From Sycobia sp. Sy_11 (lineage: Eukaryota; Arthropoda; Insecta; Hymenoptera; Epichrysomallidae), in assembly GCA_018907035.1 (NCBI GenBank), contig JACCIC010000277.1, positions 515,001 through 579,000 of the forward strand: 64,000 nucleotides of DNA, in the 5' to 3' direction. Below are positions 9,877 through 21,702 of this stretch, in pieces. Position numbers and translations under genes: made by a program. Below the pieces are notes generated by a model that had not been told where the DNA came from, did not search any database, and saw nothing but the letters and a program-made list of their open reading frames with translations. The number at the start of each line of letters is the position of its first letter. Position 1 is the stretch's first letter.

Positions 9877-11371
9877 ATGGAGCAAAGCAGCGTCCAAATC
9901 GACTGCGTCCACGAGTACGAAGATTGGATTACTTTTCTCGGCACGGAGGAGCGAAGCGCTAACCTCCACTTCACAGAGCTGAGCACTAGCGGCTCACAAC
10001 TCCGTAAATGCAATCGTCTATGTCCGTGGCAGCTTGGAGAGCAGAGGCCGAGTGACTTCATTCCCGTGCCCGATGGCGAAGATGAAGCGATAACCTTCGT
10101 CCGTCGGGCCGAGCTCAGGCGTACATTCATAGCCGAGAGATGCGCCGGAACACTTGCGGCATCCGCTTTCGCCCTTAGGTACCGTCGAACCGTCGATTAC
10201 GGAATGGCAAACCGCGCAGATAACGGAACACCGCGACGAGTTCCAACCAACGGAGTCGAACGCGCACGACATTGGCGCGCCGGCCGACGGGAATCTAAGT
10301 GATATCATGGAGTACATACGGTCGACGCGCGCATTACAATCGCAACTATTTTGACAGAAAATGTTTGTTCAGAATCGTTCTGAACAGTCAGCCCGTGGCC
10401 ACTTCTAGCATGAATGCCGACATGCACTAATTTATACCCGTCAGGCAATATCCGTCGCCGTCAGCTATCGCATTGGTACGCAATGGTCGACGGACAACCG
10501 CAAGCACGATCGCATGTGAACTTCCAAGGGACGTTCACATGCCGTTATTTCGATGAGCCACCCACAACAGCAGCGGAACAGAGTGTGATCCATGCTCCTG
10601 TTACTATACGACAGCAGACGAATACCCCGACAGCGCCGCGGAGCGCGGCCACAGTCTGGAGGGGGCGCTTCACCGATCGACGCAAGCGATATAAACTCGC
10701 GCCGGTCCATGAATAGCTCTGGCTTGCGAAAATCCCATGATGTCGGACACATCGCACGACGATGAAACGTCCGCTTCACGGGGGATAAAGACGAGAGTAT
10801 CGACCTCTTCTTGACAAGAATAGAAGAGTGCCGAACTCTGGCGTGCCTCGAAGAGAGCGAAGTGCTATCCTCGCTCTCAGAGCTCATGGAGGGTGTTGCG
10901 GGCATGTGGTACCGCAACAACCAGGAGCGATGGTATACGTGGGCCGACTTTTGTCAAGCGGCCCGCAGATTTTATGGCAACAGCCGCAGTTACCAGCAAA
11001 GTCTGGTAACGGAAACGAATCATCGCACGCGGGGCACAGACGAGCCCGTGCGCGACTATTTAACGTATCTGCTTACGATCTTTAGCAAACAGATACCGCA
11101 GCCGAGTGAGCAGCATCAAGTCGAACTGCTCCATAAAAATACGCAGCCGCGTCTTCAAGGCCGGATCCGATGGGATAAAATTCATTCGATGGAAGAATTT
11201 TTCGATGTCGCGATACTAATAGAACAGACAATCGAGGCTGAAGAATCCTTTAAGCCGCCCCTACCGTTAGAAAATTCCGTCGTGCCAGAAGCTTCGTACT
11301 GGTACATGAAGCGACAGCGAAAAGCTGCGAAAACGCGTGGGACGAGCAAACCCGCCAACGAATAAGCAAAC
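9877..11371 (+). pseudogene. gag: E1 gag, frameshifted and 3'-truncated
   Basis: Gag polyprotein forms the particle of a Gypsy retrotransposon. The start is the ATG of MEQSSV at 9877, matched by MEQSSV at 24084 in E2. The frame breaks twice: 9877-10302, a middle part around 10414-10716 in another frame, then 10811-11365. The last part carries a capsid-type region with conserved aromatic blocks (MWYRNN, WADFCQAARRFYG, PVRDYLTYLLTIF). Compared with E2, the coding sequence stops at about residue 460, where it fuses to the middle of the 3' LTR at 11373. The zinc knuckle, protease, RT, RNase H and integrase are therefore absent. The copy cannot make a functional product. Confidence 0.8.
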
Positions 11372-11372
11372 C

Positions 11373-12301
11373 GGATAGTACGAGTAGAGCCACGTGTGCC
11401 CGAATCGGAAGAAAAAGAAATGGGAATAAGGTAGGGTTTTTATATACGCGTTTGAGACGTCCTACGGAGGAAAGTAAGACTTCGCGACAGGTTCCGCGCC
11501 GTCTACAGCGGCACGCCCCGGGCAAGCGACATCGAGGGGATCGTCCACTGGAGCCGGCGGCCATTGGCATCATCGGAATCGTGCAGAAGGCCCAGCAACT
11601 CCCGCCGTCGCCCAGCGCCTCCCGCGCTAGTGTTCGCGCCTGTTTCTTGCTTGCGCAGACGGTGTAGGCGGATCACTGCCGTCTGGCGCCCTCGTGTGCT
11701 TGTGCGTTCCACCCAGCGTCGACGCTAGTACTCCTGGGAGACGCCCCGTCGTGAGTACCATCTGGTTAGTTTACGCGACTGAGCCTTTACGAAGCGCTCC
11801 GCCTGCAGGCGGACGAGCGTGCGAGTCTGTGTGTGAGAGAGAGAGAGAGAGATTGCGCGCGCACGTATTGCGGCCTGCGGGACTTCGCGGCTTTTCAAAT
11901 TGTAAATCAGGAGATTATCGCCCTGCAAATAAATCTTGTACTTGAAAAGCTTGTTCGCGTTGATTTCTGTTTTTTCCCCTCTGTCAGTCTCTACCTTCCC
12001 TGATCATTTTCCCGTATCGCGCTGATATTGCGCGCAGGATCCACCCGTTTCCGCGGGCACGACGAAGAGCTTCCGCCGTGCGAACTGAGCTTGCTGCGGT
12101 AAGTAGGCTCGCTCCTTCGCGAGTCGATTTTTTTTGTTGTGACGGGCCCGTGCGTCGCGGCGCGCCGAGACTCTGCTGCCGTCGGGCGCTTATTCCCCGG
12201 ATGGCGAGAAGAAGGAGCAACGTGGGTTGCGCGCAGGCTGTACGGGAGCGACCGCGCATCGATGTTCGAACTGGAGTTCGTATACTCGGATCTACCCTGT
12301 T

Positions 12302-12304
<3 letters not shown>
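11373..12304 (+). mobile_element. E1 3' LTR, first 166 bp deleted
   Basis: Homologous to 5' LTR positions 8076-8941. It ends GTTACA directly against a (TA)n tract. The LTRs differ by many substitutions and several indels, including an expanded GAGA run near 11836-11852, so the insertion is not recent. The deletion that fused gag to the LTR removed all of pol. Confidence 0.85.

Positions 12305-12348
<44 letters not shown>
12305..12348. repeat. (TA)n microsatellite at right end of E1
   Basis: Alternating AT directly following the LTR. The ORFs across it encode only Tyr-Ile repeats. Confidence 0.9.
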
Positions 12349-12351
<3 letters not shown>

Positions 12352-13080
12352 CATATATTTGTATGTATATATACGTTACATATATTCCCAACATATTATT
12401 TGTATTTAATTCCTTGTGATGTGTTTCTGTGTAAGCAGATTCATGTAGGCGACAGTGAAAATTTTATAATTTGCTTTATTTTCTTTGAATAACTGAATAA
12501 TAAGAGTACCATATTATATAAATATGATTTTAATTATGTAATAATATAATTTACATTGTACTACACACTAAAAAAAAACCTTAAAACAAATTTGCCCATT
12601 TTGTATAAGTAAAAGTGGCTCAATTCAATAAATATTTATTCAAATCCTATTTATTTGAAACAAAAACATACATATTTAAAAGGAACAAACGTTTTTTAAT
12701 TTTGAAACAATCATTTATTTGAAACATTAGGTTTATTTAAAAAGCAAACAAATATTTCTTAGGTTACAAATACATAAGCAGTTCTAGTTTACATAAATTA
12801 ATTATCTAACAACATGTATTAAATTTTTATATTCTTGATTTTACTCCTTTCTACTTACATTATCAATGCAATTTTCGAAAGAATATTATTTACACTGTAT
12901 TACACAATGAAAAAATTATTGTCTTACCATATGTTAGAGGATTATCTGATAGAATTAAAAGAAATTTTCGGAAAGATAACATTCAAAAATTTTGTTTCAA
13001 AATAGCAATAATTTGAGTAGGTTGTTAATAATTGCAAAGATAAGGATCATTTATGTTTAAAATCAAGAGTTGTTTACAAA
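12349..13080. other. No gene recognised
   Basis: AT-rich sequence with no family resemblance. It precedes the Penelope-like fragment and may include more decayed parts of it. Confidence 0.4.
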
Positions 13081-13365
13081 ATGAATTGTATGGATTGTAA
13101 TAAATACTAGATTGGACAAACGGGCAGATATTTAAAAAAGAGAATTTATGAACATAAATATAGTTTGCGTATCTCAAATACTACTTCCGGTTTAAAGGAG
13201 CATTGTTTAAAGTTGTTACATTCTTTTGATTTTGTGAAACTGAATATTTTGAAATATGGTGTTAATAATAAGTATAAAAGGGAGAGTCTTGAAAGTATTC
13301 ACATTTCCAGGAATCGGAATAATGTGAATTTAATCATAGATAAGTTTATCGGCTTCATATTATAA
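13081..13365 (+). pseudogene. Penelope-like element fragment: GIY-YIG endonuclease
   Basis: The frame encodes the C-terminal endonuclease domain of a Penelope-like retroelement. Visible features are a Cys pair (MNCMDC), the block IGQTGRYLKKR followed by an EHK motif, FDFVKLNILKYG, and a late ESIHISR region with the family glutamate. One stop falls inside the GIY-YIG motif just before IGQTG (about 13108), so the gene is dead. No RT part is seen upstream. The family match is by motif, not by search. Confidence 0.7.
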
Positions 13366-13401
13366 GTTGTCATCGATTTTAGCAAGCATCATACATCTAG
13401 G

Positions 13402-13462
13402 AATTGGTTACATGTAGTCCTACTGACGAGCCCAGTAGGTAACTGAGGGCGAAACGTACAGA
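13402..13462 (+). ncRNA. Hammerhead-ribozyme-like motif downstream of Penelope-like ORF
   Basis: CTGACGA at 13423-13429 (core box 1), stem II GCCC 13430-13433 paired with GGGC 13447-13450, and GAAAC at 13451-13455 (core box 2). Penelope-like elements are known to carry hammerhead motifs in their terminal repeats. The cleavage site and stems I and III could not be assigned with confidence, so this may be a decayed remnant. CCTACTG/CAGTAGG (13419-13425 with 13433-13439) offers a competing stem. Confidence 0.5.
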
Positions 13463-13465
13463 TAG

Positions 13466-14772
13466 TATTTATTTTCGGCGAATGATTTATATTTATTCTT
13501 CAAAAAATTACAAGTTATAATTTGCAGGAAATAACTCTCTGATGACTTAATCGTCGATGAGAGAAATTTATCGATGTTGTACATCGTTTAATCTGTGGAA
13601 TCACCCAAGTGTGAGAATATATTCTTAGAAATATATCTAACTTATTAAATTTAATTCCACAAAACATAATAGCGCACCAAATATTAATTTATTTGTTGTA
13701 AATTATTTTTTAGTGTGATATCCATAGAGATAAGGTATAATGCACAGGGGAGTGGAACATTTGTGAGATTAAAAAAACACACCGGTATAAATCCGACATA
13801 TTACTTCTGACACTTTGAATTTTCATTTTTATGATAAAATCGAGTTCAGAGACCAGATAACCTTAAGGATCCACTTAGTTGTGCTTGATAAATGAAAAAA
13901 CATCTGATGCCTGTAGGCGTCATTCCGGCCTTCAAAAGGTTAAAGACATCATTATTTCTTAGCAGGTATCTGTTTTACTTATAACTGTTTGGTATGTGAT
14001 AAAATATTATTATTCACACAAGAGTTTTCTTCTTCTTCTCGGCTGAATTTTTATTTGATATAAAACAAAAGTAACAAGTAATAACAAGCTAATCCAATTT
14101 TCAATACTTGCCTGATAAGTGTATATTAATTAAGTGGGAAAAAGAGAAGGCTGGACCGATTGAACTTTCAGCCAAGAGTTGTCAAAGGTACGCCGAAATA
14201 TGCCTCCAGCGCAGTAATACCAGCATGCACGAAAAGGGAGAGGAAGAGTCAACGTCTTCGCAGTTTCTCCATGTATCTTGACGATTGGCGTTTAATGAGA
14301 AATTAGGAAGGATCGGAGAGAGGGACCTTACAACTTTCTGAATTGCTTAAGCAATATCAAGTTGTCCTTAAAAAGCTTATCCTTAAATACTCCTTAAAAT
14401 CAGATAGATTAACTAGAATGCATTTGACACTAGATGGGCGAACTTTCAATCAATTTGCACGCTAACAAATTTTATCACTGTATTCTTGATCCGTGGAGAC
14501 TTAGGATGTACTACTTTTAATATTCTGATATAGCAAAAAGTCTGTAATGCTTCAAGTATTAATAAAAATAGAATTGATAACAATTTTTATTATAGAAGGA
14601 ACTTCAGTTTAGATTTAATTAGATGTAATGTTTATATTTTGAATGATCCTTTTACATTCATTGTAAATTGATTTCGATGGTGTCACTGATCAATGTAAGA
14701 ATAGTGACATAAAATAGGCAGTTTATTACCAATATCCCGAATTTATTCGAAAAAAATCCCTTTTCAAGGTAT
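13466..14772. other. No gene recognised
   Basis: AT-rich, apparently non-coding. The part nearest 13466-13640 may be Penelope-like 3' sequence. Nothing else could be assigned before the mariner. Confidence 0.4.
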
Positions 14773-14774
14773 TA

Positions 14775-15984
14775 TTAGGAGGCGAATTTAGTTTCCGACC
14801 ATCATGTTTAGAAGGCGATATAAATAGTACTAAAAGTCACATATCTCCGATCTAGTACTTACTTTTTAGTTTTGCCATTTACCAATCAAATTAATTTAAC
14901 AGGCGCCACCATTTGTGTAAACATAATTTTTTGATAAGTTGAAAATGAATCGTGATAAATCGTTTTTTCGAAATTTCGTTTTGCACTATTTTGATTTGAA
15001 AAAAAATGTAGCAGAAACATACAATTGCTTCAAGAATATTATGGCGAATAAAAATAAGCGCTTACAACATGTAAAAAATGATTTCAGACGTTTAGAAGTG
15101 CAGATACTGACGTTAGTGACAAAGGACATTCTGGACAACAAAAAATTTTGAAGATAGTAAATTGCAAGCATTATTGGATGAAAACTCAGCTCAAATGCAG
15201 AAAGAACTCACTAATAAGTTAGGAGTGAGTGACAGAGCACTTGGAAAACGCTTACATGCGATGGGACAGATTCATAAAGAAGGAAAATGTATGCCATACA
15301 ATTTGATCGAAAATGCCATTATGAATTGATACAACATCGCACTGTCTTTGCGTGCCAGGCAAAAGAAGAAGAGTTTTCTGTAGCGTATTATGACTGGTGA
15401 TGAACCGTCCATATCGACACCAAAATGGAACAACTACGGCCAAAAGGTATTGCTGTGTATTTGGTGGGGCCAACAGGGTGTGCTGTACTACGAGCTGCTA
15501 AAACCAAGTGAAACTCTTACCATCGAGGTATACCAACGTCAACTGAATGATTTTCAACAGAAATTGATCAAACATAAATCAGCAATCACGAGCAGTAGAC
15601 ACAATGTCATTCTCTTGCATGACAACGCTCGGCCACATGTTGTGAAAGCCGTCAAAAACACCCTGTTTGAGCTTGAATAGGAAGTAATGCTGCACCCAGC
15701 ATACTCACCAGATATAGCGCCTTCTGATTACCACCTATTCAGGTCGATGCAGCACCACCTCGTTGATACGCACTTCCGACAGGTTCACGAATTGCGAGAA
15801 TTTGTGGATGATCGGATCGTCTAGAAATCGTTTTTTCGCCACGGTATCGCCATATGGCCAGAAAGATGGGAAAAAGTAGTAGAAAATGATGGAAAATATT
15901 TTCATTAATCTAACGTGCATCCATTTTCTATCATAAATTTCCTTTTTCCGTTAAAAAATGTCGAAAACTAAGTTCGTCTCCTAA
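14775..15984 (+). mobile_element. Mariner-family DNA transposon M1, decayed, with both ends
   Basis: Terminal inverted repeats: TTAGGAGGCGAATTTAGTTT at the left, and at the right the reverse complement of TTAGGAGACGAACTTAGTTT. The element is 1210 bp and flanked by TA on both sides (14773-14774 and 15985-15986), as expected for Tc1/mariner insertion. The TIR and protein differ from mariners A/B/C, so this is a second family. A related truncated copy M2 lies at 35712-36665. Confidence 0.85.
14945..15908 (+). pseudogene. M1 mariner transposase remnant
   Basis: Transposase of the D,D34D type that would cut and paste the element. The ATG at 14945 starts an N-terminal part resembling the mariner helix-turn-helix (FVLHYFDLKKNVAETYNCF). 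The frame is lost near 15150. The catalytic half resumes at about 15390 with MTGDE (first Asp), LLHDNARPH (second Asp), and PDIAPSDYHLF (third Asp) past an in-frame stop at about 15678. The C-terminus WEKVVENDGKYFH is recognisable. At least two stops and a frame change make it inactive. Confidence 0.85.
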
Positions 15985-15986
15985 TA

Positions 15987-16228
15987 TAAAAATTTAACAA
16001 TAGTTTTGAACTAAAAGTGTTTTATATAAAATAATTCTAAAGGATAAATGTTCCAGACATGAAATTTACAAAATAAGAATATATACACGTATTACGAATG
16101 ACGAATAATGACTAAATTAAATTATGTATATTGTAAAACACAATAGAAATACCATACGTAATATTTACGTTATATATAAAAATATATTCTAACAGTTAAG
16201 TGAAGAACTTCAATGTACTATTAAGAAA

Positions 16229-16268
<40 letters not shown>

Positions 16269-16899
16269 AATTATGCAATTAGTAAAATTATATATCTATA
16301 ACAATGTTATATAATTCGTTTTTAGATTTTTTGTATCTATCAGGTGATTTCAATTATTTTTATCACAATAAGCATATATCATTTATGAAAAAAAATTTCT
16401 AACAGATGGTACATGATACATGTCAATCTTATGATTATTTATTATTTCATATGAAAATAAAATAGATGAGCTTTTATTATGTTTAATTTGATAAAACATT
16501 CTTTTATATTACAAGTTTTCTTGAAATTTCTCCGATATAAAAGTGACTGCAATTGGCGTAGTTTATTTTATATACAACGGCATTTTTTTATTTATCTTGG
16601 CCCAAAGACATTAAATATAATCGAAAAAAATCTTAAATTAATACAATATTTCATTAATTAATAAAAAAAATTAAAAAATTGGAAATCGTAATGTCTTTAA
16701 CGAAAAGAGAAACTGAAATTTGTTTACTTAATTAATCTATATCTGAATTCGAATTATTGTCTCTATTTCTTCGTTTCCTAAACGTTTAAGGAAGTTTGTT
16801 GTGTTTATAAATTTATTAATAAAATAAAGTGAATAATTTTAGCAAATAATATATTTTTATAAATCTAATATTATCATTATAAAATTTATTGTGTGATAA
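15987..16899. other. No gene recognised
   Basis: AT-rich DNA with a (TA)n tract at about 16230-16262. No coding family could be recognised. Confidence 0.4.
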
Positions 16900-17390
16900 T
16901 TTTGTGATGTATTTCCAGTAAATGCAATGCAAATAACGACCGTTCCGAGCACAATTACCCGTATTCTGTTTTAGCCTTAGATTACGTAACATAAGAGTGA
17001 CAGAGCTAAAGAACGAAAGTGGCATCCGTGATATATGTGCATGAATTTAATTTTTATGCATAAAAAAACGAGAAACTGATTAAATCCTTGTATTAAATAA
17101 ATAATTGAAGGTTTAATATAATAATATAACAAGTTTATACAATTCATGTGAAAATATCGAACTTTACCTAGGAGCTGTCTCGCAGTACAGCTCGGGTCAC
17201 CTACTGATGGAAACGCTATGCAATCTTGGTACACGAGTTGGATGTGTAACATCAGGCCAAATAACTCGAATAATTTATAAGGATATAATATTAATGAATG
17301 TTGAAATATATAACAAAAAACATATTTTATAAATAAAGTATATAATAATATTTAAGATATACAGTAATATATAATATCAAAAAAAATTTG

Positions 17391-17443
<53 letters not shown>

Positions 17444-17493
17444 AAGTATATAATTTGGAAAATATAGTGATATATACAATTTAAGAATATTTG

Positions 17494-17546
<53 letters not shown>

Positions 17547-17589
17547 AATATATATTATAATTTTTACAAGTAATAAAAATCATATATAT
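16900..17589. repeat. Dispersed repeat X, left half, copy 2, with (TA)n tracts
   Basis: Similar to 5041-5955. It shares GTAACATCAGGCCAAATAAC, TATAATTTGG then AAATATAGTGA, and TTTTTACAAGTAATAAAAA just before a (TA) tract. Microsatellites occur at about 17395-17437 and 17499-17543. LTR E3 starts at 17590 and the X right half resumes at 18604. Confidence 0.55.
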
Positions 17590-18603
17590 TGTGACGACCG
17601 TTTTCAAGGTCGGGTATTTTCGCGACTTTAAAACAACTGCTCGCGCGCCATCGGGATTACGACGTTCGCGAACTGCGAGAGTGCGCGGAGTTCGAACGGA
17701 AAACGGAGCAACGAAGAGCATAGGAGCGCTCTTTCTCATTCTCATCGTATTCCGTCACCGACAGTGTAGTAACGCACAGCGCCACGTTCTAACCTAGAAC
17801 CGCAGCCCCGGACACTGAGAGGCCAGCTCGCTCCAGTTTTCCGATCCACCACATCTCGGCACCGATCTCAGGCAAGGAGGCTCTTGCCAGCCACCGTGCA
17901 GCCCAAGACGTATCCACGTCTCCCTGGCCGTCGGAGACATTCTCGGCATCCCTGCACTTGAGTCGCAAAGAAGTCGAGAGACGCCGCCAGCACAGACGCC
18001 GTCAGCGAGCGAACGTGCGAGAGAGAATGAGGGAACCGCTTCAAACGAAGGACGCCGGCACCGACGAACGAGCGAGAGGTAGAGGAAGGGCGAATAAGAC
18101 AGCTGCAGCTTCCTCGCGGCAAATAGTTTTGTCTTATTTATATTGTTATTGCGTGTCGCTATTCAGGCTGCCTTCGCTCGCTGTCGCGTGCATTATTATA
18201 AAATATGCGAAGTCCGTGATTCGCGTAAACGACCGTTCCCCTCATAGTTGTTCCCCCGCGTGTCCATTTCAGTATCCTTCCAGTGTTCCCATCTAAGTCT
18301 GTATCTTCCCGCGTTGTATCATAGCTTCCCCACACGTCGCTGAACTTGCAAGGAGTGGGTAGCCTGCGAGCTACCTTATTATATTGTAACGCGCTTTAGT
18401 ATTGTTAATGAATACATTGTTAATATTGTTATTTACCCCGAGTTATCGTATCCGTGTTCCTGTTCCCAGTTTTAGCCGGAGCTAGTCGTGCGTAGATGTG
18501 CGTAGATGTGCGCAATCAAGCACACACACATACAGGCAAATACGGCTACGTGAGTAAGCCGCTATACACGGTAAGATAATGCCAAAACTGGTATGGTGTT
18601 ACA
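17590..18603 (+). mobile_element. Solo LTR E3 inserted in repeat X
   Basis: Starts TGTGACGACCG and ends TGTTACA (1014 bp, TG...CA). It is far more GC-rich than the flanks and interrupts repeat X at the same internal position as block L1 does in copy 1. No primer site follows, so it is a solo LTR left by recombination. CGACC and GGTCG near the start form a small inverted repeat. No clear target duplication is visible. Sequence differs from the E1, E2 and E5 LTRs, so it is another family. Confidence 0.7.
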
Positions 18604-19200
18604 ATGCATACATATATATAGGTATATAGATACAAAAATATATTTATATAAAATACATCGGACTATAAGTGTAGTCCAAAATATTGAAACTTTGTCCGAT
18701 ACCATATTTAGGCGAGCAAAATAATGTTATGGCATCTATCCATATACGGCGTTAGATTCTTGGAACTGACGGAAGCCTTTTACGTCAGAAGCATATGTTT
18801 TGATAATCGAAGGCCCTTGAAGTAGCGAACACGTGCATTAGCAGTGCGCTAATTTAAATATTGAATATTTTCAAATATTCAATATTTAATAAAATAATTA
18901 GTTATAACGAAGATAATTTATTTATAACAACATTAGTGAATATAATGAACATATTATAAGATTTCTATAATAATAATTATAAAATAATCAAATGTTAGAA
19001 ATAAAAAAACGAAAGATCAATGTAACAAAAGGAAACCTATAAAAATTGAGAGGCTGCGAGAGAGATCTTCTATGGCATTGACTGATTGGGTATATAAAGC
19101 CCAAATTTTTCCATGAAAATCATGCAGTAGCAGCTCAGTAGTTCAGTAGTTTGTTCAGTAGTCAAGCCAAAACTTCTCTCTCACGCATCAGTGTTTTCTG
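18604..19200. repeat. Dispersed repeat X, right half, copy 2
   Basis: Homologous to 6894-7500, with ATATTTATATAAAATACAT, ACGTCAGAAGC, GTGCGCTAATTTAAATATTG, the long palindrome at 18854-18889, CCTATAAAAATTGAGAGGCT, and GGGTATATAAAGCCC at 19088-19102. The last is a good TATA-box candidate. No conserved reading frame. Confidence 0.6.
18854..18889. repeat. Perfect 17-bp-arm palindrome in repeat X copy 2
   Basis: TTAAATATTGAATATTT, two spacer bases (TC), then the exact reverse complement. Conserved with 7110-7139. Confidence 0.9.
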
Positions 19201-19640
19201 AACTAAGTACAATAAACGAATTAATACAATAAACAAAAAAAATGCAATCACGAATATAACAAACAAAATCTGAACCTGAACGGCATTTAAAAATCCAACA
19301 AAGTTTTAAACATCTTACAAAGTATAAATATTCGATATCTACATAAATCAACAATACCGGAAACAAATTTTTCAAAAATACGTTGATATGAACTATGACA
19401 TATATATTGCACTAAGGATTGCGCAGATAAGCCACACAATGGCTACGTGATAGAAACGTATGATTATAATTAAAACTGTTTATTAAAATAAATGTGCATT
19501 ACCTTAATCGAAAGTAGGTAACGATATTTTTATACGTAATGGAAGTATAATACAATATAATGGGCGTTCACTTACCAGAAATTGATATTTGTTATTTTCT
19601 TATCCGATATATTACATGTATAATAGATACATATCCATTA
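19201..19640. other. No gene recognised
   Basis: AT-rich, no repeat or gene signature apart from possible continuation of repeat X. Confidence 0.4.
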
Positions 19641-20290
19641 TTAAGTCAATGCATAATGTAGCGTAGCCAATATTATTGTATTGCAATAACGAAGAGTGAA
19701 AGTAAGGGGGTCACGAAGTATCGGAGATAAAGAGGCATTGCGAGAGAAAGAGAGGGAGAGAGGTGGCAGCGCTTGAGTTAGTGAAAGAGAGCGAGAGAGA
19801 GAGAGAGAGAGAGAGAGCAAGCCACAGAAGAAAACGAGAGAGAAGGTGTTCGAGGGGAGGTCCTCGCACGTAAACGAGACTAGCAGCAGCATCTACAGCG
19901 GTGAGTGGGCCGTGGCCGTAATATTACTATACTTAAATTGTATTGGGTGTGACGCGAGGCTGGGGAGGGGAGCGGTCCGAGGGGTTGTTGCAAAAGGGAG
20001 CGGCGGTGAGACGGTGACGAGGCAGCCATCTTGGCTGCGTTCCGCTAAGGTTGGCGCCGGAAAATTAAATGAATTGTTTTGTACCTTTACATCGAATTGA
20101 ATAAAATTTGTGCTATTGTTAGATTGTAAAACCCAGTTTTTTTTTGTCTTTTTCCGAAGATCTGAAGCGAAAGTCCTTTCACCAAGTCCACATTCCCGAA
20201 TACCTCGCCTGACGAGAAGTGAAGATTATCTGTAAACGATACGGCGGTGAGGGGAAACTTATTGCCAAGGCAAATGATCACCAACGTCAC
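19641..20290 (+). promoter_or_regulatory. GAGA-rich and CpG-rich segment, possible promoter or 5' exon
   Basis: A (GA)n tract (about 19785-19818) is followed by CpG-rich sequence and a donor-like string CAGCG/GTGAGTGG near 19900. GA repeats are frequent in insect promoters. No downstream coding exon is found before the (TA)n at about 20291, and the interval could equally be an unrecognised LTR. The role is inference only. Confidence 0.25.
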
Positions 20291-20292
20291 TA

Positions 20293-20323
<31 letters not shown>

Positions 20324-21306
20324 ATCGAAATAAATAAACCAAATTAAGCATATTCTGACAATAAACTCAAAATTGAAAACTAATACTATGAAGATTATTG
20401 GGACATTATGTTAAATACTTTAATAGAAATATTTCTGAAACAAATTATTTCAGAATTTACAATGAACAAATGTTGTCAAGTCGTAATTATGAAATTATAT
20501 AATTATTAAACAAATTATTAAAAAATTGATTTTTTATACGTATCTATTATTTATCGTATAAACCTTATTATACAAAACAACACTCGGAATCAAGCAAAAA
20601 TAAAACTATGAAAAACTATAAAAGAAGAACATATTAAAAATTTTACATAATATAGCACATATCGGTTCAGAATCCTTCTAATATAGATAGGCAGTGCATT
20701 AAAAAAATATACAAATGGTTCACATTTGCAGAAATTGGACATAAATAATTAAAAATTATACTTACCTGACGATGCGCAACTAAGAAAAACACCTTTGTAA
20801 TGAAAATTGGCACCAGCTGTTTAAAAAATATATCTCTTTCGTCTCTAAGAACGAGACATAAATACGAAGACTATTAGACGCGTGAATTTGTACATAGATT
20901 TTTTAAAAAATCAACCACAAGTACCACTTACGACTATCAACGTAATTACAATTATATCAAAACCTATACTAAGCTGCGGGGCCACAGTTGTGTTTTTTTA
21001 CATGAAATTTTCGACATGTCGAAAAATGAAACCAATGATTTATTACGCTGCTCGTACAAATATAATAAAGGAAAATATATAAAGAAAATACGACATACGC
21101 AAAAAGGGGTGAAAATCCCGATTAAATGAAACCATCGCCATTATAAATATGTTATAAATATATGTCTATATATATATATATTATTATATTAAATTAAAAA
21201 AAAATTATTATAAAAAATTATAATAAATAGTATATAATAAATAAAATTTATAATAATTAAAATTATAAAATTAAATAGAAATTATAAATAAAAAATTATA
21301 AATAAA

Positions 21307-21314
<8 letters not shown>
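20291..21314. other. No gene recognised
   Basis: Very AT-rich DNA with (TA)n at about 20291-20316. It runs up to the (TA)n tract at the left edge of E2. No coding family seen. Confidence 0.4.

Positions 21315-21352
<38 letters not shown>
21315..21352. repeat. (TA)n microsatellite at left end of E2
   Basis: Alternating AT immediately before TGTAACGGGG, the end of the E2 3' LTR remnant. Confidence 0.9.
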
Positions 21353-21355
<3 letters not shown>

Positions 21356-21389
21356 AACGGGGTGGGTTCGATTGTGCGAACCCCGTTCG

Positions 21390-21702
21390 GGTCGCCCATC
21401 GCCTCGTTCCCTCCGTTGTCCCTCGGTGGCTGAGCTTCCGCGCCCTCGTCTTTGCGTTCTTCGGCTTGGGAGTACCTTTTCAGATGCTCGGCGTGGATCG
21501 ATTTCTCGATCTCGCCGGCAGGGCTGAGCAACTCGTAAGTATTCGAGCCGAGCCAACGTTTATGTCGTGCTCGACCTACATCATACAGCCGTGAGGCACT
21601 GTTGCGTCTGGCAACATACGGGCTAACAGCTAATCGGGCTGTTTTCTCTAAAATCAGCAAATCGCTCGGTCGGCATCTTTCATAAATAATTTGTTGCTGC
21701 AC
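21390..21702 (-). pseudogene. pol: E2 pol C-terminal remnant
   Basis: The frame encodes what looks like the extreme C-terminus of a Gypsy pol, after integrase: RARHKRWLGSNTYELL, then EIEKSIHAEHLKRYS, a typical end-of-pol target-binding or SH3-like strand. It fuses upstream to protease sequence at about 21650-21700 and runs downstream into the LTR remnant. All of RT, RNase H and the integrase core are absent. Confidence 0.55.

Noticed and set aside
12078..12492. ORFs through the (TA)n tract after E1
   Set aside because: They translate the microsatellite to Tyr-Ile repeats and have no conserved part.
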